This document shows, piece by piece, positions 22,601 through 31,313 of a DNA stretch of 64,000 bases (positions are counted from its first letter, which is position 1; each line of letters starts with the position of its first letter). The position numbers and the translations under genes were made by a program. Under the pieces are notes generated by a model. It was given only the letters and a program-made list of their open reading frames with translations. It was not told where the DNA came from and did not search any database. Origin of the DNA: Shewanella maritima (lineage in GTDB: Bacteria; Pseudomonadota; Gammaproteobacteria; Enterobacterales; Shewanellaceae); the NCBI RefSeq assembly GCF_004295345.1, contig NZ_CP036200.1, positions 4,217,501 to 4,281,500 on the forward strand, read 5' to 3'.

Positions 22601-22830
22601 GTAATTGTCGATTCTAGAGTGAAGGGGTTGATTTTGATTTCAGTGATTGAAACGTCACGACCGGTAATCTCAGACAGTTGCTTTGGTAATTGCTGTTTAA
22701 GCAGTGCAGGTGTGACTATACCTAAGATTAGGCAATACAGAGCGTAGCTAACTAATAAATAGACCGCCACTCGTTGATACTTTGGGCGCTGGAGGAATGC
22801 TTGTTTAAAGCTTTGCAAAGTTTGCTTCAT
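19633..22830 (-). CDS. Large DUF748 / AsmA-like envelope protein
   Basis: 1065 aa. One N-terminal membrane anchor (about 22-44) is followed by the DUF748 start LPKQLSEITGRDVSITEIKINPFTLESTITDF, then a long beta-rich periplasmic region. Low-complexity, Gln- and Asp-rich linkers occur near 388-415 and 625-665. The second DUF748 part is near 770-870 and is followed by an OmpA-like module (FEFGSANITEDDKSKLDSLAKAL, about 880-905) and a C-terminal repeat of that motif. AsmA-like proteins are bridge-like and thought to help lipid traffic between membranes. That role for this protein is inferred only from the family. Confidence 0.85.
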   Translation of the reverse strand: MKQTLQSFKQAFLQRPKYQRVAVYLLVSYALYCLILGIVTPALLKQQLPKQLSEITGRDVSITEIKINPFTLESTITDFAIAADASAADTSTSGDFVLFKQFYANVSFWQSITEFAVVFDKISLDAPQAKIAQLSEELTSPQFNFDDIITQASAYFAPEQKQQPTTTDDHAQALFPLQIKQLNITAAALSIEDKATASKINYPNINLAIYDFDTRANLNSEQRDQSQIQANQFSFSLIDDASSQLSISGGVQLKPLKLHSRINLTQFDLSYYYQFIDQWLEADLRSAFIGLSGSVNFDQESDVLALSNGQLSLDDVRFHAPNSEQAFIELGSFALADISFDSLAQQLTITKLKSDNLKVDANISADGSDLQRLLTPELPAYLIQTSQTQEQAKDQAQTPPQDQSKPEAQAGNQVDAADTSELVAVINGIEISNYQLNIIESIANQTANQWQIGELALTTGEVRSDLAGELEYKLQFTIQQDGQLSLEGKLDIQQQAAQIAYQMQDFPLSALQPYVSPFINVSINNGYIGTAGNVSIEPQTQDGNITVQGSVNAYQLDIEDNLLQTPLIAWQDMKLNQFDFNLKQNKLAIDQIDFHQMFSRIVIDEDGTNNIGHLIIEQTDNSGEDGETTNTGKDTQTNIEAQNLAQKQSQSQNNEPSDANSLAIDVNAINIHDSSAFFADDSLTPQFASGIEMLNGSIKKLSTTPETRASVDLQGKIDRYAPMSLKGEVNPLLAEPYVDLNLQFNKVELTSVNPYSGTYAGYYIDRGQLSINLNYQLQDNALKGSNHVVIDQLELGKPSNSSLATSLPISLAIALLQDRNGVIDLGVDVEGDLDSPSFSFGGIILKAMTNVITKAVTAPFSLLAGLVAEDDDMENVQFEFGSANITEDDKSKLDSLAKALVDRPLLKLNLKGAVEAVSDSQSLKEDAFKQTLSKRAALNYADIMDLSASGLPESGTVIDSLIALYDEQFGIEQRQTALAAIENDLPGLSPQAQQTRLHISLYNQLVNTIELDENDLGELAHARATAVKTYLVEQGKIDPSRIFLLESRVNYAQDEAKVVIGLDAD

Positions 22831-22920
22831 GTGAGGTCACTGCAAGAATACTGATTCAACTATTTTAACGAAAGGTGTCAAAAAAAACTCGCTCTTTTTA
22901 TAGTGCAATCGTCTGAATTA

Positions 22921-22969
22921 ATATTTACATGGACAAAAAATGGTCGCTTGGTTAACATCATGTAAATAT
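22921..22969. repeat. Perfect 11-bp inverted repeat in a divergent promoter region
   Basis: ATATTTACATG (22921-22931) and CATGTAAATAT (22959-22969) are exact inverse copies 27 bp apart, followed by a T run. They lie between the divergent DUF748 and GNAT genes. They could be an operator pair or an AT-rich terminator-like hairpin. The rest of 22831-23172 shows no gene. Confidence 0.5.
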
Positions 22970-23172
22970 AAATTTTTTCAGCGTAATGCGTACGTTGTTC
23001 TATAATCCAGCTATGTGATAATGTTGAGTAACATATTATTATGTTGTCAGATGTTTGGCGCGGGTTTTAATCATTCCCATAGCCTTTATCATGCAAATGT
23101 AGTATCACTTAGATTGTGATTGATTATAAGTGCAGCCGTTTTAGTTTGGTCAATATTATTCAAGGATGAAAA

Positions 23173-23553
23173 ATGCAAATTCGCCTCGCCGTAAACCTAG
23201 ACCTTGAACCTCTCAGCCACCTGTTGAATCAGTACCGTAATCAGCTTGATTATGAGAAAGATTATCAAGCATGTAGAAGCTTTCTTATTAATCGATTATC
23301 AGAAAATGACTCGATCATTTTTGTTGCACTTAAAGGTGACGAGCTGGTCGGCTTTATCCAATTATACCCATCGTTTTCTTCGCTTCATTTAAAGCCAGTA
23401 TGGCATTTAGAAGATGCGTTTGTTATCGACGATTTTCGCCATCAAGGCATTGCTGGCATGATGCTTGAGAAGGCTAAGCAATTAGCCGATGGTACAGAGG
23501 TATTGTTGATTAACAACAAAATCGACATTGAACAGACCGAAATGATTGCATAA
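23173..23553 (+). CDS. GNAT-family acetyltransferase, C-terminally truncated
   Basis: 126 aa. The N-terminal GNAT core is clear: MQIRLAVNLDLEPLSHLLNQYR, FVALKGDELVGFIQLYPSFSS, LEDAFVIDDFRHQGIAGMMLEKAKQLA with the acetyl-CoA loop RHQGIAG at about 96-102. Relatives of this type are about 145 aa and end with a further helix and strand containing a YExxGF-like motif. Here the protein stops right after the helix. It ends in four successive in-frame stops, TAA TAG TAG TGA (23551-23562). It may therefore be inactive or unstable. The ribosome site AAGGATG is good, so it is probably still expressed. Confidence 0.75.
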   Translation: MQIRLAVNLDLEPLSHLLNQYRNQLDYEKDYQACRSFLINRLSENDSIIFVALKGDELVGFIQLYPSFSSLHLKPVWHLEDAFVIDDFRHQGIAGMMLEKAKQLADGTEVLLINNKIDIEQTEMIA

Positions 23554-23624
23554 TAGTAGTGATCCAAAGCACTGAGTTTTAACGCCCGTGCTTTTGTTTC
23601 GCTAGCATTAAATAAGCATTTTTT

Positions 23625-23661
23625 AAACCCGAGTATTTTCGATAGAATACTCGGGTTTTGT
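23625..23661 (+). terminator. Terminator between the GNAT and DUF445 genes
   Basis: AAACCCGAGTATT and AATACTCGGGTTT form a perfect 13-bp stem with an 8-nt loop, followed by TGTATTTT. It lies 65 nt after the GNAT stop, close to the DUF445 start, so the DUF445 gene needs its own promoter or read-through. Confidence 0.85.
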
Positions 23662-23678
23662 ATTTTGAGGGATTTGCT

Positions 23679-24375
23679 TTGAACAAGAGCTTCATTACCA
23701 ACGCACTGGCGGCAGCCTTGATCGTATGCGGTTATGTTTTCGACCAGCCAATTGTTTTAACTATGGGTATGTTTGCACTTTCTGGTGCTGTGACCAACTG
23801 GCTTGCCATACATATGTTATTTGAAAAGGTTCCAGGCCTGTATGGCTCGGGGTTATCCCATCTCGTTTTGAAGAATTCAAATCCGCGATTCATCAATTAA
23901 TGATGGAGCAGTTTTTCACCAAGGAAAATATAGATCGCTTTTTGACAAGCAAAGATGCTAATCCGATTAACCTTGAGCCAGTGATTGAAAAGGTGGATCT
24001 TGAGCCATCATTTGATGCTTTGGTTAAAACTGTCGAACAGTCATCGCTGGGAGGCATGTTGGCGATGTTTGGGGGCACTGACGCTATTGCGCCGTTAAAA
24101 GAGCCTTTTATCGAAAAAATGAAAGCACAGTTGATTGAAATGGCGCAAAGTGACAAGTTTAATCAAATCCTGATTGATGAGCTTGAAAGCCCGGCGGTAA
24201 TGGCTGACATGCAACAAAAGGTTGGCGCAATTGTTGAGCAGCGATTGAATGAGCTTACGCCAGAGCTAGTTAAACAAATTGTGCAGGATATGATCCGCAC
24301 TCACCTTGGCTGGTTGGTCGTTTGGGGGGAGTATTTGGCGGCTTGATTGGCTTGGCGGCAGCGCTGATCCAGTAA
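23679..24375 (+). pseudogene. DUF445-family membrane protein, broken by two frameshifts
   Basis: Three frames together encode one DUF445 protein of about 232 aa. Frame 1 starts at TTG 23679 (GAGGG 7 nt upstream) and reads NKSFITNALAAALIVCG...HMLFEKVPGLYGSG. Restoring one G in the G run at about 23849-23852 continues VIPSRFEEFKSAIHQLMMEQFFTKENIDRF and onward. A second missing G in the run at 24324-24329 restores a second membrane segment, VFGGLIGLAAALIQ, ending at TAA 24375. As it stands, the protein lacks a continuous reading frame. Both lesions are single-base losses in G runs, so sequencing error is a real alternative to true decay. Confidence 0.82.
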
Positions 24376-24432
24376 CAATTTAAATAGTCACGCTACGTCG
24401 TCAGGAAGTACTTATACTTAGGGAGAGCTAAA

Positions 24433-24643
24433 TAACCTGAGCTTGGGATAAGGAAGTGCCAATGATTTTCCTTTCCTAAGTTATACCTAGTATTAAGTTT
24501 CTAGCGAGATAGTTTTGTTTAGTTCAAGGCGAAGCTACGCGTCAATAGCTAGCCTATTGCAAGTAGCTTCAACGACCTCTCTTTACTAAGAGACGGGCAA
24601 AAATAGCCGTTAGAAACCGATTTATTATCCCTAGTTCAGGTTA
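24433..24643. mobile_element. MITE-like inverted-repeat element, about 211 bp
   Basis: TAACCTGAGCTTGGGATAA (24433-24451) is matched by the inverse of TTATCCCTAGTTCAGGTTA (24625-24643), 17 of 19 positions identical. The interior has further internal complementarity and no reading frame. It fits a non-autonomous miniature element. A palindrome with the same end sequence occurs at 18265-18282. No transposase that could move it is in this window. Confidence 0.65.
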
Positions 24644-24664
24644 AATACTAAAAGGAACTTATCA

Positions 24665-25012
24665 ATGCGCCATAATACTATTAACTACTTAGAAATTCCC
24701 GTAAGTGATATCGCTAAAACCAAGGCGTTTTTTGGGCAGGTATTTCAGTGGCAGTTTAAAGATTATGGTGATGAATATACTTGCTTTTTAGATGTTGGCA
24801 TTGATGGAGGCTTTTACCTATCAGCCAAAAACTTTAGCCTTGCTCATGGCTCACCATTAATTGTGCTTTGTAGCGATAACTTGGCGATTACCGAAGCCAG
24901 CATTACTCAACATGGTGGCAAGATTGTTAAGCCTGTATTTAGCTTCCCTGGTGGACGGCGCTTTCATTTTTCATGTCCTTGCGGCAATGAATATGCGGTT
25001 TGGTCTGAATAA
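24665..25012 (+). CDS. VOC-family (glyoxalase/bleomycin-resistance fold) protein
   Basis: 115 aa, a single glyoxalase-fold unit pair: NYLEIPVSDIAKTKAFFGQVFQWQFKDYGDEYTCF and later GGKIVKPVFSFPGGRRFHFSCPCGNEYAVWSE. The metal-binding residues usual for glyoxalase I are not all evident, so the reaction cannot be named. The ribosome site AAGGAAC is 6 nt upstream. The DUF1289 gene begins 39 nt downstream and may be co-transcribed. Confidence 0.85.
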   Translation: MRHNTINYLEIPVSDIAKTKAFFGQVFQWQFKDYGDEYTCFLDVGIDGGFYLSAKNFSLAHGSPLIVLCSDNLAITEASITQHGGKIVKPVFSFPGGRRFHFSCPCGNEYAVWSE

Positions 25013-25051
25013 GTGTTTTTGTACAGTGATAGCCTAGTGAGAGTCTGATAA

Positions 25052-25255
25052 GTGGATCTTAAATCGCATGTGCAATCGCCTTGTATTCGCCATTGCTGCC
25101 TTGATGAAAATGATGTTTGCCTTGGATGTCAGCGTACCTACAAAGAGATTTTAGACTGGCATTCAATGACTATCGCGCAGCAATTAGCGTTGAAGGCTGA
25201 GCTTAAAAATAGACAATGTGCTGCGCAGGCTAAGCGCAGCTTTTCTGATAAGTGA
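25052..25255 (+). CDS. Small DUF1289 (Fe-S-like Cys motif) protein
   Basis: 67 aa starting at GTG 25052. SPCIRHCCLDENDVCLGCQRTYKEILDWHSMT is the DUF1289 signature, with cysteines at 11, 15, 16, 23 and 26 that suggest metal binding. The family is widespread and its function is not firmly known. No ATG is available in the right place. The gene lies 39 nt after the VOC gene. Confidence 0.85.
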   Translation: MDLKSHVQSPCIRHCCLDENDVCLGCQRTYKEILDWHSMTIAQQLALKAELKNRQCAAQAKRSFSDK

Positions 25256-25360
25256 AACCCAATCATTATCGGTCAGGTGATTCGAAAGGGCCTATAAGGT
25301 AGTTTAGTGGTTACGCCTTTCTGGTGCGACGTTTAATTTCAGTCCCGAACAAGCTCGAAC

Positions 25361-25407
25361 TTAAACTCGAAGTATCAGTCCCTTGCAAGGTGATAGCTCG
25401 AGTTTAA
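25361..25407. repeat. Long imperfect hairpin between convergent genes
   Basis: TTAAACTCGA, TATCA and CCTTG are followed in inverse order by CAAGG, TGATA and TCGAGTTTAA. Together they form a stem of about 20 bp with small bulges. It sits between the DUF1289 and GNAT stop codons and could act as a structural barrier or 3' end stabiliser. There is no strong T run, so it is not a classical terminator. Confidence 0.55.
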
Positions 25408-25441
25408 TTCTCATGTGCATCTATTATTTCTGATTCACTTG

Positions 25442-25936
25442 TTATTTCTCTAGCTCGGTTTTAAACAGTGTAAAGCCGCGAGCCTGGTAGTTTTTTAACG
25501 CGCTTGGATGGTCGAGAGAGCAGGTGTGTACCCAAACTCTTTGGGTGTCGGGTAACGCCCAGGCTTGTTTAATTGCTTGAGTGAGTAAATAGCCGCCCAT
25601 ACCTTTACCAATAAACCGTGTACCAAGACCAAAATACATGATCTCGACATTACCATCAGCCTGTTGTTGCAGTTCAAAATAGCCTGCTGGCGAGCCTTGA
25701 TAATAGGCAACATACAAATGCAGGTTATCTGCTTCGCTGTATTCTTGCCATTGCTTATCTGTCCAATTGAGCTTGTCTGTCCATTCCCATGCTTTGCCAA
25801 CAAACTCATAGAGAAAACGGTTGTATTCATATTGCTTGGTGATGGCCGGCTCAATGACTAACCCTTTGCTATCGTTTTTTGGGTTTAGTGCATCTGCACT
25901 GTGCATTTCAAGGTGAAAAATGGTGACTTCAGACAT
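25442..25936 (-). CDS. GNAT-family N-acetyltransferase
   Basis: 164 aa and full length. The acetyl-CoA-binding region reads MYFGLGTRFIGKGMGGYLLTQAIKQAW (about 100-126), with the RxxGxGxxL pattern in the form RFIGKGMGGYL. The C terminus VHTCSLDHPSALKNYQARGFTLFKTE holds the ALxxYxxxGF motif that the truncated GNAT gene at 23173 lacks. The acceptor substrate cannot be told from the sequence. It reads toward the VOC-DUF1289 pair. Confidence 0.87.
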   Translation of the reverse strand: MSEVTIFHLEMHSADALNPKNDSKGLVIEPAITKQYEYNRFLYEFVGKAWEWTDKLNWTDKQWQEYSEADNLHLYVAYYQGSPAGYFELQQQADGNVEIMYFGLGTRFIGKGMGGYLLTQAIKQAWALPDTQRVWVHTCSLDHPSALKNYQARGFTLFKTELEK

Positions 25937-25982
25937 GGTAAGGCAAAGCTCTTGATAATGTTTTTATGAGCGCAAGCATAAC

Positions 25983-26010
25983 AAAAAACCACCTTTGTAG
26001 GTGGTTTTAA
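25983..26010 (-). terminator. asnB terminator
   Basis: On the minus strand, AAAACCACC-TACAAA-GGTGGTTTTTT forms an A/T-edged stem with a T run 32 nt after the asnB stop codon. Confidence 0.88.
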
Positions 26011-26041
26011 CGTCGGAGTTTAACGATAAATTTATCGCGGC

Positions 26042-27715
26042 TTACAGATTTTCGTATGCACTATCGTGAACGTTCTTCACTGCGCGACCTGATGGGTCGT
26101 TGATACCTTGTAGGCTCTCATCCCAAAGTAGTGCCTCTGGTGTCGAGCAGGCCACGGTTTTGCCTCCAGGCACTGTCTCTGCCGCGCTCGGTAGTGGGAA
26201 AAACTCTTCAAAGAAGCAACGGTAGAAGTAAGCTTCTTTTGATTCGGGCGTGTTGTAAGGGAAGCGAAACTTTGCATTTGCTAGCTGTAAGTCATCCACT
26301 TGCTCAGCTGCATGGTCTTTAAGTCCATCAATCCACGAATAGCCTACGCCATCGCTAAACTGTTCTTTTTGTCTCCAGGCCACTTCTTTTGGAAGCTTGT
26401 GCTCGAACGCTTCACGCAAGATGTGTTTTTCAATACGGCCATCTTTTGACATTTTCGCTTCTGGGTTGATGCGCATAGCCACGTCCATAAACTCTTTGTC
26501 TAAGAAAGGAACTCGAGCTTCTAATCCCCATGCCGCCATCGCTTTATTGGCGCGCAAGCAGTCAAATAAATGCAGTTTATCCAGTTTACGTACCAGTTCT
26601 TCATGGAATGCCTGTGCATTAGGTGCTTTGTGAAAGTAAAGGTAACCACCAAATAATTCATCTGCTCCTTCGCCCGATAACACCATTTTAATGCCCATCG
26701 CTTTGATTTTGCGTGCCATTAAGTACATAGGCGTTGCGGCGCGGATCGTCGTCACATCGTAAGTTTCTAGGTGATAGATCACTTCTTTAACAGCATCTAG
26801 CCCTTCCTGGAAGGTGAAAGTGATTTCGTGATGAATCGTGCCTATGTCATCAGCGACTTTTTGCGCTGCTTTTAAGTCAGGAGATTCTTTTAAACCTACA
26901 GCAAAAGAGTGAAGTTGTGGCCACCATGCGCCTGTCTCGCCATCATCTTCAATGCGGCGTTTAGCGAAGGTTTGAGTAATGGCTGACACCACTGATGAAT
27001 CCAATCCGCCCGAGAGTAAAACACCATATGGTACATCAGACATCAGCTGGCGTTTAACGGCAGCTTCTAGCGCGTCACGCAACTCTTCGACGCTTGCAGC
27101 GTTGTCTTTTACAGCGTCAAACGATTGCCAATCGCGCACATAGTAATGAATTGGCGCTTCATCTTGTGAGCTTAGGTAGTGTCCAGGTTTGAATTCTTCA
27201 ACAGTTTTACAAACCGGCATTAGGGCTTTCATTTCTGAGGCAACATATAAGTTACCTTGTGCATCGAAACCTGTGTACATAGGAATAATCCCCATGTGGT
27301 CGCGGCCAATCAGGTATTGTTGCTTGGCTTTGTCGTAAAGCACAAATGCAAAGATACCGTTGAGCATGTCGAGGAACTCGCAGCCGTATTCCTGATACAG
27401 CGCCAGAATGACTTCGCAGTCAGATTGGGTCTTATAGCTGTACTTATCCCCAAGTTGAGCTTTGAGTTGCTGGTGGTTATAGATCTCACCGTTAACCGCA
27501 AGTACTAGGTTTCCATCTTCGCTAAATAATGGCTGTGCGCCGTGGTCAACATCAACAATCGCTAGACGCTCATGAGCCAGAATGGCGTGAGTATCAGTAT
27601 AAATACCAGACCAGTCAGGGCCACGGTGACGCAGTAGTTTTGACATCTCAAGTGCAGTCTGACGTAACTCACTTGCATCGGTTTGAATATCTAAAATGGC
27701 GAAAATAGAACACAT
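26042..27715 (-). CDS. asnB: Asparagine synthetase B, glutamine-hydrolysing
   Basis: 557 aa, close to E. coli AsnB (554). It makes asparagine from aspartate, glutamine and ATP in the cytosol. The start MCSIFAI places the catalytic Cys at position 2, exposed after Met removal, which decides the start at 27715 rather than six codons upstream. A GGAG site precedes it. The glutaminase domain (about 1-190) includes RGPDWSGIY and VNGEIYNHQ. The synthetase domain has the PP-loop SGGLDSS (about 232) and the conserved GEGADELFGGY. The gene is monocistronic. Confidence 0.97.
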   Translation of the reverse strand: MCSIFAILDIQTDASELRQTALEMSKLLRHRGPDWSGIYTDTHAILAHERLAIVDVDHGAQPLFSEDGNLVLAVNGEIYNHQQLKAQLGDKYSYKTQSDCEVILALYQEYGCEFLDMLNGIFAFVLYDKAKQQYLIGRDHMGIIPMYTGFDAQGNLYVASEMKALMPVCKTVEEFKPGHYLSSQDEAPIHYYVRDWQSFDAVKDNAASVEELRDALEAAVKRQLMSDVPYGVLLSGGLDSSVVSAITQTFAKRRIEDDGETGAWWPQLHSFAVGLKESPDLKAAQKVADDIGTIHHEITFTFQEGLDAVKEVIYHLETYDVTTIRAATPMYLMARKIKAMGIKMVLSGEGADELFGGYLYFHKAPNAQAFHEELVRKLDKLHLFDCLRANKAMAAWGLEARVPFLDKEFMDVAMRINPEAKMSKDGRIEKHILREAFEHKLPKEVAWRQKEQFSDGVGYSWIDGLKDHAAEQVDDLQLANAKFRFPYNTPESKEAYFYRCFFEEFFPLPSAAETVPGGKTVACSTPEALLWDESLQGINDPSGRAVKNVHDSAYENL

Positions 27716-27861
27716 GGGGAACTCCGAAAACAATAACTTGATGGCGCTACTTTGGCAGCATCGGAATATATCGTCAAACTGGGATTGTTAGTTTTTGGAG
27801 TATTTGGGTGACGATCCTTGTATTATTTGGTGCTAATAATTGTGAAATGAACAAAAAATTT

Positions 27862-27875
27862 ACTAAATATTTAGT
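27862..27875. promoter_or_regulatory. 14-bp perfect palindrome upstream of asnB
   Basis: ACTAAATATTTAGT lies about 150 bp upstream of asnB in an AT-rich region. It may be an operator, but I know no matching regulator. The remainder of 27716-28128 shows no gene. Confidence 0.35.
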
Positions 27876-28129
27876 GGATCTATATTTTTGGTGCGCGTGG
27901 GCAGCTGTTCCTTGGTGATTAGCTAATGGCTGTCGATGAATTTAGTCATCTATAAAATAATTATCAATGTTGGAGCGTTGTTACCAGTTACGTGACCTTG
28001 TTTGCTGCTCGTGTAGCTTTAATTAAATAGTCATATGGGGGAGAACAAAACGAGTTTTACAAATTGCGATAACTCGCTTCAGAGAGTGAAGCGATCTAGT
28101 TACTGTTGATGGGCAGTTTCGACAGGACA

Positions 28130-28155
28130 CAAAAAAACCGCCTTAGCGGTTTTAA
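28130..28155 (-). terminator. Terminator of the coiled-coil membrane protein gene
   Basis: On the minus strand, AAAACCGC-TAAG-GCGGTTTTTTT has a 7-8 bp stem and a T run 30 nt after the stop at 28187. Confidence 0.88.
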
Positions 28156-28186
28156 TGTATAAAGAAAATCTGTTGGGAAGGGTTGT

Positions 28187-28966
28187 TTACCACTTCTTCT
28201 TAGGTTGAAACAGCATATCCAGATCATCACCTTCCTTCTTCGGTTTAGGTGCTTCTGGCTGTGAGTGCTTTTGTGCGCCCATGATTTCATCAAGTAACTG
28301 TTTGGCCTCATCCACTTTTTTAGCAATAAAGGGATCATTCGGGGTTTGGGCTTTAATAGTATGCAAGGTGTTAAGCGCCTTAGTAACCATTTGCTTACTT
28401 GAACCGTATTGCTTCATAAAGCACGCTGCACGTGCACGGGTTATCATCGAGTCGACATTAATGCGCAGTTGTAAACTATCAATGCGTAACTCTTCTTCTG
28501 CAAAAATAGTTGGGTCAACTTTGCCTTTATTGTGCTCTGCTCTAAGAATCGCTTTGAGTTTTTTTAAGGTTTTTACCAGTTCCAGAATTTGCTTGTCATT
28601 GTCTGGTAAACGAAAGTTTTCAATAGCAGGAGCTGGCGTTGGCGCGGCTTGCATTGTTTGTATTTGATTACGTAAGTCGCTTAGTCGGCGCTCGTAGTCA
28701 GACTTGGTTTGTCCGGTGGCATAACCGATAGATTGGGCCAAAGCGTCTTGAATGCGTTTATACAGCACCATAATGATATTGCTTGAGCAAGGCACCATAC
28801 CAGTATTAGAAAGTACGGCTTCGGTTTCATCTATAATGGCACGTTGGCGGGCTATCTCTTGGCGGCGCTCAGCTTCGGCGCGCTCTTTTTGCTGCTGAAT
28901 AATACTGAACCCAATAATGAGTAAAAGCAGCGCACCAATGAGGACTAAAACCATGATCAAAGACAT
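28187..28966 (-). CDS. Membrane-anchored coiled-coil protein, function unknown
   Basis: 259 aa. An N-terminal transmembrane segment (about 3-22) is followed by a highly charged heptad-like region (QQKERAEAERRQEIARQRAIIDETEAV), and helix-rich sequence dominates to the end (LVKTLKKLKAILRAEHNKGK, KKVDEAKQLLDEIMG). The tail is acidic then basic (KKEGDDLDMLFQPKKKW). No enzymatic motif is visible. It seems to be a lineage-specific protein that I do not recognise with confidence. It lies upstream of asnB on the same strand, but two terminators or gaps separate them. Confidence 0.75.
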   Translation of the reverse strand: MSLIMVLVLIGALLLLIIGFSIIQQQKERAEAERRQEIARQRAIIDETEAVLSNTGMVPCSSNIIMVLYKRIQDALAQSIGYATGQTKSDYERRLSDLRNQIQTMQAAPTPAPAIENFRLPDNDKQILELVKTLKKLKAILRAEHNKGKVDPTIFAEEELRIDSLQLRINVDSMITRARAACFMKQYGSSKQMVTKALNTLHTIKAQTPNDPFIAKKVDEAKQLLDEIMGAQKHSQPEAPKPKKEGDDLDMLFQPKKKW

Positions 28967-30395
<1,429 letters not shown>

Positions 30396-30424
30396 TTCAT
30401 TCGTGTCGCTTCAAGTATGCTTAA

Positions 30425-30584
30425 TACCAATTAGCACAAGAATGTGATCATTCTTACTGGTTAAAATCGCTTATAACTTCGTTAGAAATTTTGTAGTTAG
30501 AACAACTAGCTAGCTGCAATTTCTGCCTTGTTCTAAACGACTTTTCCTGCGTAACCTCTGATCACTTATTTATCCCAATTGGTA
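30425..30584. mobile_element. MITE-like inverted-repeat element, about 160 bp
   Basis: TACCAATTAGCACAAGAATG continuing to TGATCA (30425-30450) is the near-inverse of 30559-30584 (20 of 26 positions). Inside, GTTAGAACA and TGTTCTAAAC also pair. There is no reading frame. It fits a miniature element or large hairpin repeat inserted between cysB and the purN terminator. Confidence 0.65.
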
Positions 30585-30608
30585 TAAGTTAGCTTTAGGG
30601 CTAAAAAA

Positions 30609-30638
30609 TAAAAAATCTCGCCGCGGCGAGATTTTTTT
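30609..30638. terminator. Bidirectional terminator between cysB and purN
   Basis: AAAAAATCTCGCCG-CGGCGAGATTTTTTT is a strong symmetrical stem with A and T tracts. It serves purN (30 nt after its stop) and probably cysB. Confidence 0.92.
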
Positions 30639-30667
30639 ATTTGGTAAAGTTGCTGCTTTGAAGCTTG

Positions 30668-31312
30668 CTAGTCAGCAGCGTAGCCTTGTTCACCAATAAG
30701 CTCATTGTCTAGATAAGCCTTACCATCTTTCATAACCAGGCGTTGCTGACTAAACCATTTGACGACCATAGGGTAAATAGCGTGCTCTTGTTCGTGTACA
30801 CGCTCAGATAGCGTTGCTACATCATCACCTGGGTAAACCGGTACTTTTGCTTGTAGTACCACAGGGCCAGAGTCTAGCTCAGGGGTAACAAAGTGGACGC
30901 TAGCGCCATGCTCGCTATCACCGGCATCGATTGCACGTTGGTGGGTGTGCAATCCAGGATACTTAGGCAATAAAGAAGGGTGGATATTTAGCATCTTACC
31001 CGTGAATTGCTCAACAAAGCCGTCAGATAGAATGCGCATAAAACCTGCTAGCACTACAAGATCGGGTTGATACTTGTTGATTGCCTCAAGCAGGCGGGCA
31101 TCGTACTGTTCACGGGTCTCATCAGAATGAGCAATCACACAGCTGGTGTCGATTTCACTATGATGCGCTCTAACTAATCCATAAGCGTCAGGTTTATTAC
31201 TGATCACACCCACCACATCAGCGGTTAAGGTGTCATCACATCCATCAATAATGGCTTGAAGATTAGAGCCATTACCTGAAATAAGCACAACGACACGACA
31301 GCGGTGTGACAT
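30668..31312 (-). CDS. purN: Phosphoribosylglycinamide formyltransferase
   Basis: 214 aa, as in E. coli (212). It transfers formyl from 10-formyl-THF to GAR, the third step of purine synthesis. Motifs: VLISGNGSNLQAIID (about 7-21), the catalytic region LAGFMRILSDGF with HPSLLPKYPGLHTH (Asn/His about 106-121) and the Asp in TPELDSGPV. The start ATG at 31312 is chosen because purM ends at 31314, giving TAACATG coupling. It is the second gene of the purMN operon. Confidence 0.97.
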   Translation of the reverse strand: MSHRCRVVVLISGNGSNLQAIIDGCDDTLTADVVGVISNKPDAYGLVRAHHSEIDTSCVIAHSDETREQYDARLLEAINKYQPDLVVLAGFMRILSDGFVEQFTGKMLNIHPSLLPKYPGLHTHQRAIDAGDSEHGASVHFVTPELDSGPVVLQAKVPVYPGDDVATLSERVHEQEHAIYPMVVKWFSQQRLVMKDGKAYLDNELIGEQGYAAD

Positions 31313-31313
31313 G

